From: an uncultured Succinatimonas sp.
Lineage (GTDB): Bacteria; Pseudomonadota; Gammaproteobacteria; Enterobacterales; Succinivibrionaceae
NCBI GenBank assembly: GCA_905201175.1
Contig: CAJKNC010000026.1
Span: 1-17,309 of the forward strand
Reading direction: 5' to 3'
Length of the DNA stretch: 17,309 nt
Shown: positions 1-7,512 of the stretch, in pieces
Position numbering within the stretch: the stretch's first letter is position 1
Layout: every line of letters begins with the position of its first letter
Program-made: the position numbers and the translations under genes
The notes under the pieces: generated by a model
The model's input: only the letters and a program-made list of their open reading frames with translations
The model's database searches: none
What the model was told of the DNA's origin: nothing

Positions 1-7
1 AATTCTG

Positions 8-55
8 TTAGTATGACCTAGAAACTTAAGTGATCAATTTCTGGGGCCATACTAA
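8..55. repeat. Long imperfect hairpin downstream of leuD
   Basis: TTAGTATG (8-15) is the exact reverse complement of CATACTAA (48-55). Inside it AGAAA (20-24) pairs with TTTCT (38-42), and CCT (17-19) can pair with GGG (43-45) with one G-T wobble. This gives about 16 base pairs interrupted by a small internal loop, with a 13-base apical loop at 25-37. It lies 35 bases past the leuD stop, so it could end the leu transcript or protect its 3' end. No clear T-run follows on either strand, so a classical intrinsic terminator is not well supported. The left neighbour is outside the window. Confidence 0.5.
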
Positions 56-89
56 GTGCTACGCTTTTTATTTATCAATAGTTAATTAT

Positions 90-707
90 TTATTTTTCAA
101 CAGCAGTTTTTTCCCATTTAGGCATCTGCTCTTCGAATTTAGCAATTTCATCGCTATGCTGCATAGTAAGAGAAATTGCATCTAAGCCTTCAAGCAGGCA
201 GTGTCTGCGGAAAGGATCAAGATTAAAGGTAAAATGAAGATCGGCGCAATCTACGGTCATATTTTCCAGATCAATTTTAATCTTTGTTCCAGGGTGAGCT
301 GTCAAAACTTTAAAGATCTGATCTACTTCTTCAGCTTTAAGTTTTAACGGCAATAAACCATTAGCTAAGGAATTATTATTAAAAATAACCGCAAATGATG
401 GCGCAATTACAGCTCTGAAGCCATAATCCATTAAAGCCCAGGGAGCATGCTCACGAGAGGAGCCATTGCCAAAATTATCACGAGCAACTAAGATAGTGGA
501 GCCGGCATATTCTGGCTTATTTAAGTTAAATTCAGGATTAGGCTGAGTTTCTGCATCATCAAGATAACGAGCATCATGAAATAAGTGAACGCCAAAACCT
601 TTGCGGCTTACTGCAAGCAGAAATTGCTTTGGAATAATCTGATCGGTATCGATGTTAGCTGAATCAAGGGGAACGGCTACACCTTCATGGACAGTAAATT
701 TTTGCAT
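90..707 (-). CDS. leuD: 3-isopropylmalate dehydratase, small subunit
   Basis: LeuD is the swivel-domain subunit of cytoplasmic isopropylmalate isomerase. With LeuC it converts 2-isopropylmalate to 3-isopropylmalate in leucine synthesis. The product is 205 residues, about the usual size for the bacterial subunit. Family signatures are the N-terminal stretch NIDTDQIIPKQFL (residues 19-31) and the active-site loop with NFGNGSSREHAPWAL, whose serine and arginine contact the substrate. The gene is last in leuABCD and starts 3 bases after the leuC stop. Its Shine-Dalgarno AAAGGA lies across the end of leuC, which suggests translational coupling that keeps the two subunits balanced. The frame is intact and all key residues are present. 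Confidence 0.97.
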   Translation of the reverse strand: MQKFTVHEGVAVPLDSANIDTDQIIPKQFLLAVSRKGFGVHLFHDARYLDDAETQPNPEFNLNKPEYAGSTILVARDNFGNGSSREHAPWALMDYGFRAVIAPSFAVIFNNNSLANGLLPLKLKAEEVDQIFKVLTAHPGTKIKIDLENMTVDCADLHFTFNLDPFRRHCLLEGLDAISLTMQHSDEIAKFEEQMPKWEKTAVEK

Positions 708-710
708 GAT

Positions 711-2120
711 TTAATCCTTTAAATAATCGCGAACATCAGCTAAGCATCCTGCAATTGCGCAAGCTGCAGCACTAGCTGGGCTCATTAAATGAGTACGTGA
801 GCCCTTACCCTGACGGCCAACAAAGTTGCGGTTAGAAGTAGAAGCAACACGAACACCTACAGGAGCCTTATCATCATTCATAGCCAGGCACATTGAGCAT
901 CCTGGCATACGCCATTCAAAGCCAGCTTCAATAAAGATCTTGTCTAAGCCTTCACGCTCGGCCTGATGTTTAACCCACATAGAACCAGGAACAGCTAAAG
1001 CCAGCTGAATATTAGGAGCTATCTTATGTCCCTTTAAAATTTCAGCTGCGGCTCTGAAATCCTCGATGCGGCCGTTAGTACATGAGCCGATAAATACGTA
1101 GTCAACAGGAGTTCCTATAAGTTTCTGACGCGGCTTTAAGTCAATATAAGCTAAAGCATCAGCGCATGATTTGGCTGTAACCGGATCGTCATAATCATCA
1201 GGAGATGGTACGCAAGCGGTTATAGGGGCTCCTTGTCCTGGATTTGTACCCCAGGTAACATGCGGCTCTAATTTATCCGCTTCGATGGTTACAACCTTGT
1301 CAAATACAGCGTCATCGTCTGATTTCAGAGTGCGCCAATATTCGCAGGCTTTTTCAAAATCTTCGCCCTTAGGAGCGAACATACGTCCGCGCAGATATTC
1401 AAAAGTAGTTTCATCAGGCGCAATCATACCTGCAGTGGCGCCAAATTCTATAGCCATATTAGATAAAGTCATACGGCCTTCCATAGATAAAGCGCGTACA
1501 GCCTCACCAGCAAATTCTACAGCATAGCCGGTACCGCCTGCAGTGGTAAGCTTAGCGATAATGGCTAAAATTAAGTCTTTGGCATAGCAGCCTTTAGGCA
1601 GTTTACCAGTACACTCAATCTTCATGATCTTAAAACGGCCCTGTTTTAGAGTCTGAGTAGCCATAACATGTTCTACTTCAGAAGTACCGATGCCAAAGGC
1701 TAAGGCACCAAAAGCACCGTGAGTGGCTGTATGAGAGTCACCGCAGACTAATGTAGTTCCAGGCAAGGTAAAGCCTGTTTGTGGGCCTATAATATGTACG
1801 ATGCCTTGATTTTCATCGCCAAAACCGAAAAATTTAATACCAAATTTTTGAGTATTATTCATTAAGGCCTTGATCTGCTCTTTAGCCATAGGAGAGCAAG
1901 CTTCGATAGTTTGCTCCTTTGTGGAAATATCATGATCCATTGTAGCTAAATGAAGATCTGGTCGGCGGACTTTGCGTCCGGCAACTTCTAAGCCTGAGAA
2001 AGCCTGCGGAGAGGTTACCTCGTGAACTAACTGTCTATCGATATAAAGTGTCGGCAATTCGCCTTCTTGGGTATATACAACGTGACTGTCGTAAACCTTT
2101 TGATATAAAGTCTTTCCCAT
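711..2120 (-). CDS. leuC: 3-isopropylmalate dehydratase, large subunit
   Basis: LeuC is the aconitase-like [4Fe-4S] catalytic subunit of isopropylmalate isomerase and works with LeuD. The product is 469 residues, close to the enterobacterial protein. Three iron-sulfur ligands are visible: Cys347 in FIGSCTNGR, and Cys408 and Cys411 in MPGCSMCLAMN. Other conserved blocks are CGDSHTATHGAFGALAFGIG (126-145) and the C-terminal NRNFVGRQG. The ATG at 2120 has AGGA six bases upstream. The gene lies 33 bases after leuB and 3 bases before leuD, in the same operon. The exposed cluster makes this enzyme family oxygen-sensitive, which is known for the family and not visible here. Confidence 0.98.
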   Translation of the reverse strand: MGKTLYQKVYDSHVVYTQEGELPTLYIDRQLVHEVTSPQAFSGLEVAGRKVRRPDLHLATMDHDISTKEQTIEACSPMAKEQIKALMNNTQKFGIKFFGFGDENQGIVHIIGPQTGFTLPGTTLVCGDSHTATHGAFGALAFGIGTSEVEHVMATQTLKQGRFKIMKIECTGKLPKGCYAKDLILAIIAKLTTAGGTGYAVEFAGEAVRALSMEGRMTLSNMAIEFGATAGMIAPDETTFEYLRGRMFAPKGEDFEKACEYWRTLKSDDDAVFDKVVTIEADKLEPHVTWGTNPGQGAPITACVPSPDDYDDPVTAKSCADALAYIDLKPRQKLIGTPVDYVFIGSCTNGRIEDFRAAAEILKGHKIAPNIQLALAVPGSMWVKHQAEREGLDKIFIEAGFEWRMPGCSMCLAMNDDKAPVGVRVASTSNRNFVGRQGKGSRTHLMSPASAAACAIAGCLADVRDYLKD

Positions 2121-2153
2121 TTTTAGTCCTGTTTATTGCAGTATAACTTTCAG

Positions 2154-3245
2154 TTAAATTTCAGAGGCAATCTTATCGCCCATTTCAGAAGTGCTCAGAG
2201 GCTTACGCGGTGAAGACCCGCTCTCAATAAGATCTGAGGTCATATAACCTTCTTTTAAGACACGGGCTACAGTGTCCTCAATGCATTTAGCTGCATCATA
2301 TTCCTTTAATGAATAGCGCAGCATTAAGGCTGCAGAGAGAATTTGAGCTAAAGGATTGGCAATATTTTTGCCAGCGATATCCGGGGCGCTGCCGCCTGCA
2401 GGCTCATATAGACCGAAACCGCCTTCTCCTAATGAAGCTGAAGGAAGCATACCCATAGATCCTGTGATCATGGCACATTCGTCAGAGAGGATATCGCCAA
2501 ACATGTTAGAGCATAAGAGCACGTCAAACTGGGACGGATTCTTAACTAACTGCATGGTAGCATTATCAATATAGATATGATTGAGCTCAACTTCAGGATA
2601 CTGCTTAGAAACCTCAGTTACAACTTCACGCCAAAGCACAGAGCTAGCTAAAACATTGGACTTATCTACAGAGGTAACTTTTTTGCGGCGCAGCATAGCA
2701 GCTTCAAAGGCAATTTTTGCAATGCGTTCAATCTCATAACGATGATAAATTTCAGTATCAAAGGCTTTCTCTTCAGCGCCGGAGCCCTCACGGCCTTTTG
2801 GGGTACCAAAATAGATGCCGCCGGTAAGCTCACGTACGCACAGCATATCAAAGCCGCGCATAGAAATATCTGCGCGTAAAGGCGACAGAGAGCCTAAGCC
2901 CTGGTAAATACGGGCGGGACGGAAATTGCAGTATAAGCCAAATTGCTTGCGCAAAGGCAATAAAGCCCCGCTTTCAGGCCGCTTAGCGGTAGGAAGATGA
3001 TCCCATTTAGGCCCGCCTACAGAACCAAATAAAATTGCATCAGATTGCTTGCAGGCTTCCATAGTTTCCTCAGGCAAAGGACAGCCTTTTGCATCAATTG
3101 CACAGCCGCCGACTAAGGCTTTTGCATACTCTAAGGTAAAGCCGAATTTCTTTTGAACTTTATCTAAAACCTTCAGGGCCTCGTTCATGACCTCAGGGCC
3201 AATGCCGTCACCTGCAAGTACTGCAATTTTGTAATTCTTGGCCAT
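2154..3245 (-). CDS. leuB: 3-isopropylmalate dehydrogenase
   Basis: LeuB oxidises and decarboxylates 3-isopropylmalate with NAD+ to give the 2-oxo acid that is transaminated to leucine. It belongs to the isocitrate/isopropylmalate dehydrogenase fold and acts as a cytoplasmic dimer. The product is 363 residues, a normal length. Visible signatures are the N-terminal AVLAGDGIGPEV, substrate-binding arginines in PLRKQFGLYCNFRPARIY, the VRELTGGIYFG block, VDKSNVL, and the metal-binding region with CSNMFGDILSDECAMITGSMG. The start lies only 2 bases after the leuA stop, with AGGAG inside the end of leuA 11 bases upstream, so translation is probably coupled to leuA. Nothing is truncated or missing. 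Confidence 0.98.
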   Translation of the reverse strand: MAKNYKIAVLAGDGIGPEVMNEALKVLDKVQKKFGFTLEYAKALVGGCAIDAKGCPLPEETMEACKQSDAILFGSVGGPKWDHLPTAKRPESGALLPLRKQFGLYCNFRPARIYQGLGSLSPLRADISMRGFDMLCVRELTGGIYFGTPKGREGSGAEEKAFDTEIYHRYEIERIAKIAFEAAMLRRKKVTSVDKSNVLASSVLWREVVTEVSKQYPEVELNHIYIDNATMQLVKNPSQFDVLLCSNMFGDILSDECAMITGSMGMLPSASLGEGGFGLYEPAGGSAPDIAGKNIANPLAQILSAALMLRYSLKEYDAAKCIEDTVARVLKEGYMTSDLIESGSSPRKPLSTSEMGDKIASEI

Positions 3246-3247
3246 TA

Positions 3248-4810
3248 TTATTTATTCTCCTGTTCTTCTTTCTTTTCTTCTTCAATAAGCTGGGCTCTGT
3301 AAATGCTGTTGCAAGCTGAAATTAAAGCAAATGCCGAGGCTTCAATAACATCAGTTGAGAGACCCTTGCCATGATAATGGCGACCTTTATAGATTACATC
3401 TACATCAACTTGGCCTTGGGCGTTCATTCCTGAGCCCTTAGCAGAAATTGTGAAATTGTCTAATTCTAATTTAATACCGGTAAGGCGAGTAATGCAGTTG
3501 AACACAGCATCTACAGGACCATTGCCGGTACCTGATTCAGTGCGAGTGCGTTTGCCGATCTTAAGTCTTACTGAGGCAGTAGGAATAATATGCTTATCTC
3601 CAGATATAACGCTCAAATTATCTAAGACAAATTGGCTGGCTTCTTCTTGCTCATGAGAGAGGAATAACAATGCTTCAAGATCATAGTCAAATACTTGTCC
3701 TTTCTTATCGGCAAGCTTTAAGAAGCGGGAATATATATCGTCAAGATTGTAAGAATTTTCGCTATAGCCTAATTTTTCTAGAACAGCTTTAATCATATGA
3801 CGTCCGGATCTGGCGGTCATATGCATATTGTTCTCTTTAAAGCCTACGCTTTGAGGAGTCAGGATTTCGTATGTATTCTTATTTTTTAAGACGCCGTCTT
3901 GATGAATGCCTGAGCTGTGAGCAAAAGCGTTAGATCCAACAATAGCCTTATGAGAAGGAACCGGCTCATTGGTGATGCCTGCTACAACCTGGCTTGCACG
4001 GGCAATATTTTCAGCTTTAATATCGGTATAGACACCGCCCATGTATTGCTGACGAAGCTTCATGGCCATCACGCATTCTTCTAATGAGGTGTTGCCGGCT
4101 CTTTCACCTAGGCCGTTTACTGTACACTCAATTTGGCGTGCACCTTCCATTACGGCAGTTAAGCTGTTTGCTGTAGCCATGCCTAAGTCATTATGGCAAT
4201 GTACGGAGATAACTGCTTTGTCTATATTTGGTACACGGTTGAATAAGGTTTTAATAATATTTCCAAATTCGTATGGTAAGGTATAGCCTACTGTATCAGG
4301 AATGTTTATGGTAGTAGCACCGGCTTTAATAGCATTTTCTACCATGCGGCAGAGGTGATCTATAGGGGTGCGTCCAGCATCTTCGCAGGAGAACTCGACA
4401 TCATCGGTATAATTGCGGGCTCTTTGGATTGCGTGTACAGCCATATCTACGATATCATCAAAGGATTTTCTCAGTTTTGACTGAGCATGAATATCAGAGG
4501 TGGCAATAAAAGTATGTATGCGGTAGTGATCTACGCCTTTTAAAGCTTCATAGCAGGCATCAATGTCTTTATCGAGTGCACGCGAGAGTCCGCAGCATGT
4601 GGCTCTTTTTAAGGCGTGGGCAATATTTCGCACACTTTCAAGATCGCCTGGAGATGAGATAGGGAAACCAGCTTCGATTACATCAACGCCTAATTGCTCT
4701 AAAGTCAAAGCAATCTGCATTTTTTGTTTGGCTGTTAATGACTGTTGTAAAGCCTGCTCTCCGTCACGAAGGGTAGTATCGAAAATTATAACCTTGTTGT
4801 TATCCGGCAT
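3248..4810 (-). CDS. leuA: 2-isopropylmalate synthase
   Basis: LeuA condenses acetyl-CoA with 2-oxoisovalerate to give 2-isopropylmalate, the committed and leucine-inhibited step of leucine synthesis. The product is 520 residues, close to the enterobacterial enzyme. The TIM-barrel catalytic domain starts with FDTTLRDGEQ (Arg15, Asp16). Metal ligands are His204 and His206 in VHCHNDLG, and Asn240 lies in GLGERAGN. A linker follows, then a C-terminal LeuA regulatory domain from roughly residue 395, which binds leucine for feedback inhibition. The C-terminal tail is rich in Glu and Lys. The ATG at 4810 is preceded by AAAGGTGA with seven bases of spacing. It is the first gene of leuABCD and reads away from deaD. 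Confidence 0.98.
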   Translation of the reverse strand: MPDNNKVIIFDTTLRDGEQALQQSLTAKQKMQIALTLEQLGVDVIEAGFPISSPGDLESVRNIAHALKRATCCGLSRALDKDIDACYEALKGVDHYRIHTFIATSDIHAQSKLRKSFDDIVDMAVHAIQRARNYTDDVEFSCEDAGRTPIDHLCRMVENAIKAGATTINIPDTVGYTLPYEFGNIIKTLFNRVPNIDKAVISVHCHNDLGMATANSLTAVMEGARQIECTVNGLGERAGNTSLEECVMAMKLRQQYMGGVYTDIKAENIARASQVVAGITNEPVPSHKAIVGSNAFAHSSGIHQDGVLKNKNTYEILTPQSVGFKENNMHMTARSGRHMIKAVLEKLGYSENSYNLDDIYSRFLKLADKKGQVFDYDLEALLFLSHEQEEASQFVLDNLSVISGDKHIIPTASVRLKIGKRTRTESGTGNGPVDAVFNCITRLTGIKLELDNFTISAKGSGMNAQGQVDVDVIYKGRHYHGKGLSTDVIEASAFALISACNSIYRAQLIEEEKKEEQENK

Positions 4811-5100
4811 AAGTTATTCACCTTTAATTACGCTGCAGTAAAACTTGCAGATAAGCTGTAAATTTAATGATTACCCACAATGATATTACTATGTTTTTGC
4901 AAATCAAGCACTTTTTGCAAAATGTATGAAAAATAAATTTTAATTGCTTGAATTTATTTATAATTATTTTTCAAAAAATATAAATTTTGTAATTAAAATT
5001 ATGCGCCGCTTTTTTACGAAATAATATGTTTTTGCAAAAAAAGCAAAGTTTAAATAATGAACTGAATACAAGTAAGAAAATGCGTAATTCTATAGAGACG
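4811..5100 (-). promoter_or_regulatory. leuABCD upstream control region with TTTTTGCAAA repeats
   Basis: This very AT-rich region upstream of leuA holds no gene. TTTTTGCAAA occurs at 4894-4903, 4912-4921 and 5029-5038. The longer ATGTTTTTGCAAA is exact at 4891-4903 and 5026-5038. The core TTTGCAAA is a palindrome, and the copy at 5029-5040 is a 12-bp perfect one. A possible minus-strand -10, TAATAT, lies at 4883-4888 with no good -35, and the first two repeats cover the spacer and the region just upstream. That arrangement suits binding by a dimeric regulator. A small hairpin, CTGCA/TGCAG, lies about 20 bases before the leuA start. No ATG occurs on the minus strand between about 4811 and 5186, so an ATG-started leucine-rich leader peptide is absent. 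Confidence 0.45.
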
Positions 5101-5177
5101 GTTTTTAAATTAACAATATAAATTAGCGTTAAATAAGATTAAGCAAAAAAATAATGGGATCTTTCTCACGTTTTAGG

Positions 5178-5183
5178 TATAAT
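5178..5183 (+). promoter_or_regulatory. Candidate -10 element of the deaD promoter
   Basis: The sequence TATAAT matches the sigma-70 -10 consensus exactly. The hexamer 17 bases upstream (TGGGAT, 5155-5160) is a poor -35, and no extended -10 TG is present. Transcription would begin near 5190 and leave a leader of about 150 bases before deaD. A consensus -10 with a weak -35 may mean an activator or UP-like AT-rich DNA helps here, but that is inference. Confidence 0.5.
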
Positions 5184-5189
5184 AAGCCA

Positions 5190-5343
5190 TCTTTTTTTTG
5201 AGGCCGGCAGGCTGTGGATCGCGGGTTTTCGATCGCTGTAGGTGGTATTTCGAGTTACTCCTCTATTTTCCCTCAGACCTTTGTAAAGTTATTAAAGGTA
5301 CAATTGCCCAAGGGCCTCCGTCTTTTTGTGGAGTCTTTTTTAC
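5190..5343 (+). promoter_or_regulatory. Structured 5' leader of deaD
   Basis: The leader is visibly richer in G and C than the DNA upstream of it. Possible stems are GATCG (5217-5221) with CGATC (5230-5234), ACCTTT (5277-5282) with AAAGGT (5294-5299), and a long-range GAGGCC (5200-5205) with GGCCTC (5313-5318). CTCC at 5316-5319 can instead pair with GGAG at 5330-5333, the probable Shine-Dalgarno of deaD. The two pairings share bases and exclude each other, so the leader could switch access to the ribosome site. Long regulatory leaders are known for enterobacterial cold-shock genes including deaD. Control here is inferred from pairing only. Confidence 0.4.
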
Positions 5344-7416
5344 ATGTCCGATCAGGATTTAAATTTACAGAATTCAATCTCCGAGCAGGAGCAGTCCCAA
5401 GATAATGAAGTTAAGTCTAAGTCTAAGAATTTAGAGAGCGAGATTACAGTTACCACAGGCGGTTCTGAAAGTCTTTTAATGGCAAATGCAGATGATGAAG
5501 ATGATTTAGCTGTTTTTGATGATTTACCATTATCAAAAGAGGTATTGCAGGCTGTTAAATCCTTAGGCTTTGAAGCCCCTACCCCGATTCAGGAACGAGC
5601 AATCCCAGTTATTATGGAAGGCCATGATATTTTAGGCCAGGCTCAAACCGGTACGGGTAAAACAGCAGCTTTCTGCTTGCCGCTTTTATCGAAAATTGAT
5701 AGCTCCAAGAATTATATCCAGGCCTTAATTTTAGAGCCTACACGTGAATTAGCTATTCAGGTTGCAGAAGCTTGTCAAAGCTTTGCTAAGTATATTGAGG
5801 ATTTCCGCGTAGCTCCTATTTATGGCGGTGCTTCTTATGAAAATCAGATTAGAAGCCTGCGTCATGGAGCTTCTGTAGTTGTTGCGACTCCTGGCCGTTT
5901 AATTGACTTGCTAGAGCGTGGAAAGATCGATTTAAATTCTGTATCCTTCATTGTTATTGATGAAGCTGACGAAATGCTGCGTATGGGCTTTATAGACGAT
6001 GTAGATTGGATTTTAAGCAATACTCCAGAAGAGCGTCAGACAGCTTTATTCTCTGCTACTATGCCTGAAGCTATTGCTCGCATTGCCAAAAATCATTTGC
6101 AAAATCCGGTTGATGTACGTATTGAATCTAAAACTACTACGGCAACAACTGTACATCAGCGCTACTGGATTGCCTCTGGCGTACATAAGATCGATGCAAT
6201 GACCAGAATTTTAGAGGTCGAGGATTATGATGCTGTTTTAGTTTTTGTCAGAACTAAGACAGATGCTGAGGATGTAGCTAATCGTCTGATGGGCAGAGGC
6301 TTAGCCTGCGCTGCCTTGCATGGCGATATTCCGCAGCGCCAGAGAGAAAAGATTATCGATCGCTTAAAGAATAAGCAATTAGATATTATTATTGCCACAG
6401 ATGTAGCTGCACGTGGCTTGGATGTTGATCGTATTACTCACGTCTTTAATTATGATATTCCTTATGATGCAGAATCATATGTGCATCGTATTGGACGTAC
6501 TGGCCGCGCCGGCCGTACCGGAGAGGCTATTTTATTTGTATCTCCGCGTGAGCGAAGAGCCTTACGACAGATTGAGCGAGTAACTCACCAGCAAATTGAA
6601 CCTATGAGCATGCCGACTATTGCTGATGTTAATCGTGTAAGATTAGAAAATTTCCGCAATCAAATCATGGAGACCATAGCTGAGGGCGGCTTAGAGCAGT
6701 TTGAGGAAGTTATTTCCGAAATCTTAACTGATGATTCTATCGAGCCTGAGGTATTAGCGGCAGCCTTAGCTAAGATGGCGCAGCGTGATGGAACTTTACT
6801 TTTAGATGAAAGCAAGCCGGAGCCTCGTATGCGGACTTTTGATGATGACAGAGAACGTCGCCCGCGTGACAATAATCGTCAGCATCGCGTGCCTTCAGCT
6901 CAGCCGCAGCCTTTAAGAGACTTCCCGGATATGAAGATGACTCGTTTCCGTTTGGCTGTAGGCCGTCGTGATGGGGCAAAACCTGGACAGATTGTTGGTG
7001 CTATCGCCAATGAAGGCAACTTAGAGAGCAAGTATATAGGCGAGATTGCTATTTTTGATACTTTCACTACTGTAGATTTGCCTGCCGGAATGCCAGAGGA
7101 AACTATGCGAATCTTAGCTGCAGCTAGAGTTTGCGGCCGTCCTTTAGATTTACGTGAATATACTGCTGAGCCTCCGCGTGCTCATCGTCAAGATCGCGGC
7201 AATTTCAGAGGCGAGCGCAATTTTAACAGCCGTGATTTTGATCGCTCCGGCAATCGTAGCGGTCGTGATTTCCATGGCTTCCAGGGAGATGATCGCCGCG
7301 GCAATCGTCGTTTTGAGCGTCCTGCATTCAGCTTCAATGATCGCCGTGAGCGTCAGCCGCGCTTTGATCGTGGAATGAGAGGCGGTTTTTCTGGCGGCCG
7401 TCGCGATGGTTTTTAA
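5344..7416 (+). CDS. deaD: DEAD-box ATP-dependent RNA helicase DeaD/CsdA
   Basis: This helicase unwinds structured RNA and in enterics aids large-subunit assembly and mRNA decay at low temperature. From the ATG at 5344 it has 690 residues. Motifs run in order: Q motif around 58-86, Walker A AQTGTGKT (100-107), PTRELA (132-137), TPGRL, DEAD (206-209), SAT (237-239), ARGLD and HRIGRTGR (381-388). A DbpA-type RNA-binding domain spans about 531-605, followed by an Arg/Gly-rich tail to 690. An acidic, low-complexity extension of about 57 residues precedes the Q motif, so the protein is longer than the E. coli one (about 629). A TTG at 5326 would add six residues, but GGAG at 5330-5333 lies between it and the ATG, so the ATG is preferred. 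Confidence 0.95.
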   Translation: MSDQDLNLQNSISEQEQSQDNEVKSKSKNLESEITVTTGGSESLLMANADDEDDLAVFDDLPLSKEVLQAVKSLGFEAPTPIQERAIPVIMEGHDILGQAQTGTGKTAAFCLPLLSKIDSSKNYIQALILEPTRELAIQVAEACQSFAKYIEDFRVAPIYGGASYENQIRSLRHGASVVVATPGRLIDLLERGKIDLNSVSFIVIDEADEMLRMGFIDDVDWILSNTPEERQTALFSATMPEAIARIAKNHLQNPVDVRIESKTTTATTVHQRYWIASGVHKIDAMTRILEVEDYDAVLVFVRTKTDAEDVANRLMGRGLACAALHGDIPQRQREKIIDRLKNKQLDIIIATDVAARGLDVDRITHVFNYDIPYDAESYVHRIGRTGRAGRTGEAILFVSPRERRALRQIERVTHQQIEPMSMPTIADVNRVRLENFRNQIMETIAEGGLEQFEEVISEILTDDSIEPEVLAAALAKMAQRDGTLLLDESKPEPRMRTFDDDRERRPRDNNRQHRVPSAQPQPLRDFPDMKMTRFRLAVGRRDGAKPGQIVGAIANEGNLESKYIGEIAIFDTFTTVDLPAGMPEETMRILAAARVCGRPLDLREYTAEPPRAHRQDRGNFRGERNFNSRDFDRSGNRSGRDFHGFQGDDRRGNRRFERPAFSFNDRRERQPRFDRGMRGGFSGGRRDGF

Positions 7417-7442
7417 TTAGTAAAAGCTTTATTTAAAAATAA

Positions 7443-7484
7443 AAACCCATTATCTGAAAATAGATAATGGGTTTAATTTTTTAT
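7443..7484. terminator. Bidirectional terminator between deaD and the araJ-like gene
   Basis: AAACCCATTATCT (7443-7455) and AGATAATGGGTTT (7462-7474) form a perfect 13-bp stem with a six-base loop. A T-rich tail follows on the plus strand (7472-7482). The A-rich run at 7436-7445 supplies the U-tract on the minus strand. The genes on both sides converge, which is the expected context for a shared terminator. Confidence 0.93.
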
Positions 7485-7512
7485 TCTAAAGATAATTTAA
7501 ATGATTGAAGCT

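Noticed and set aside
5214..5405. Plus-strand frame across the deaD leader starting with GTG
   Set aside because: It runs into deaD in another frame, has no ribosome site and no recognisable domain. The leader is better explained as untranslated RNA.
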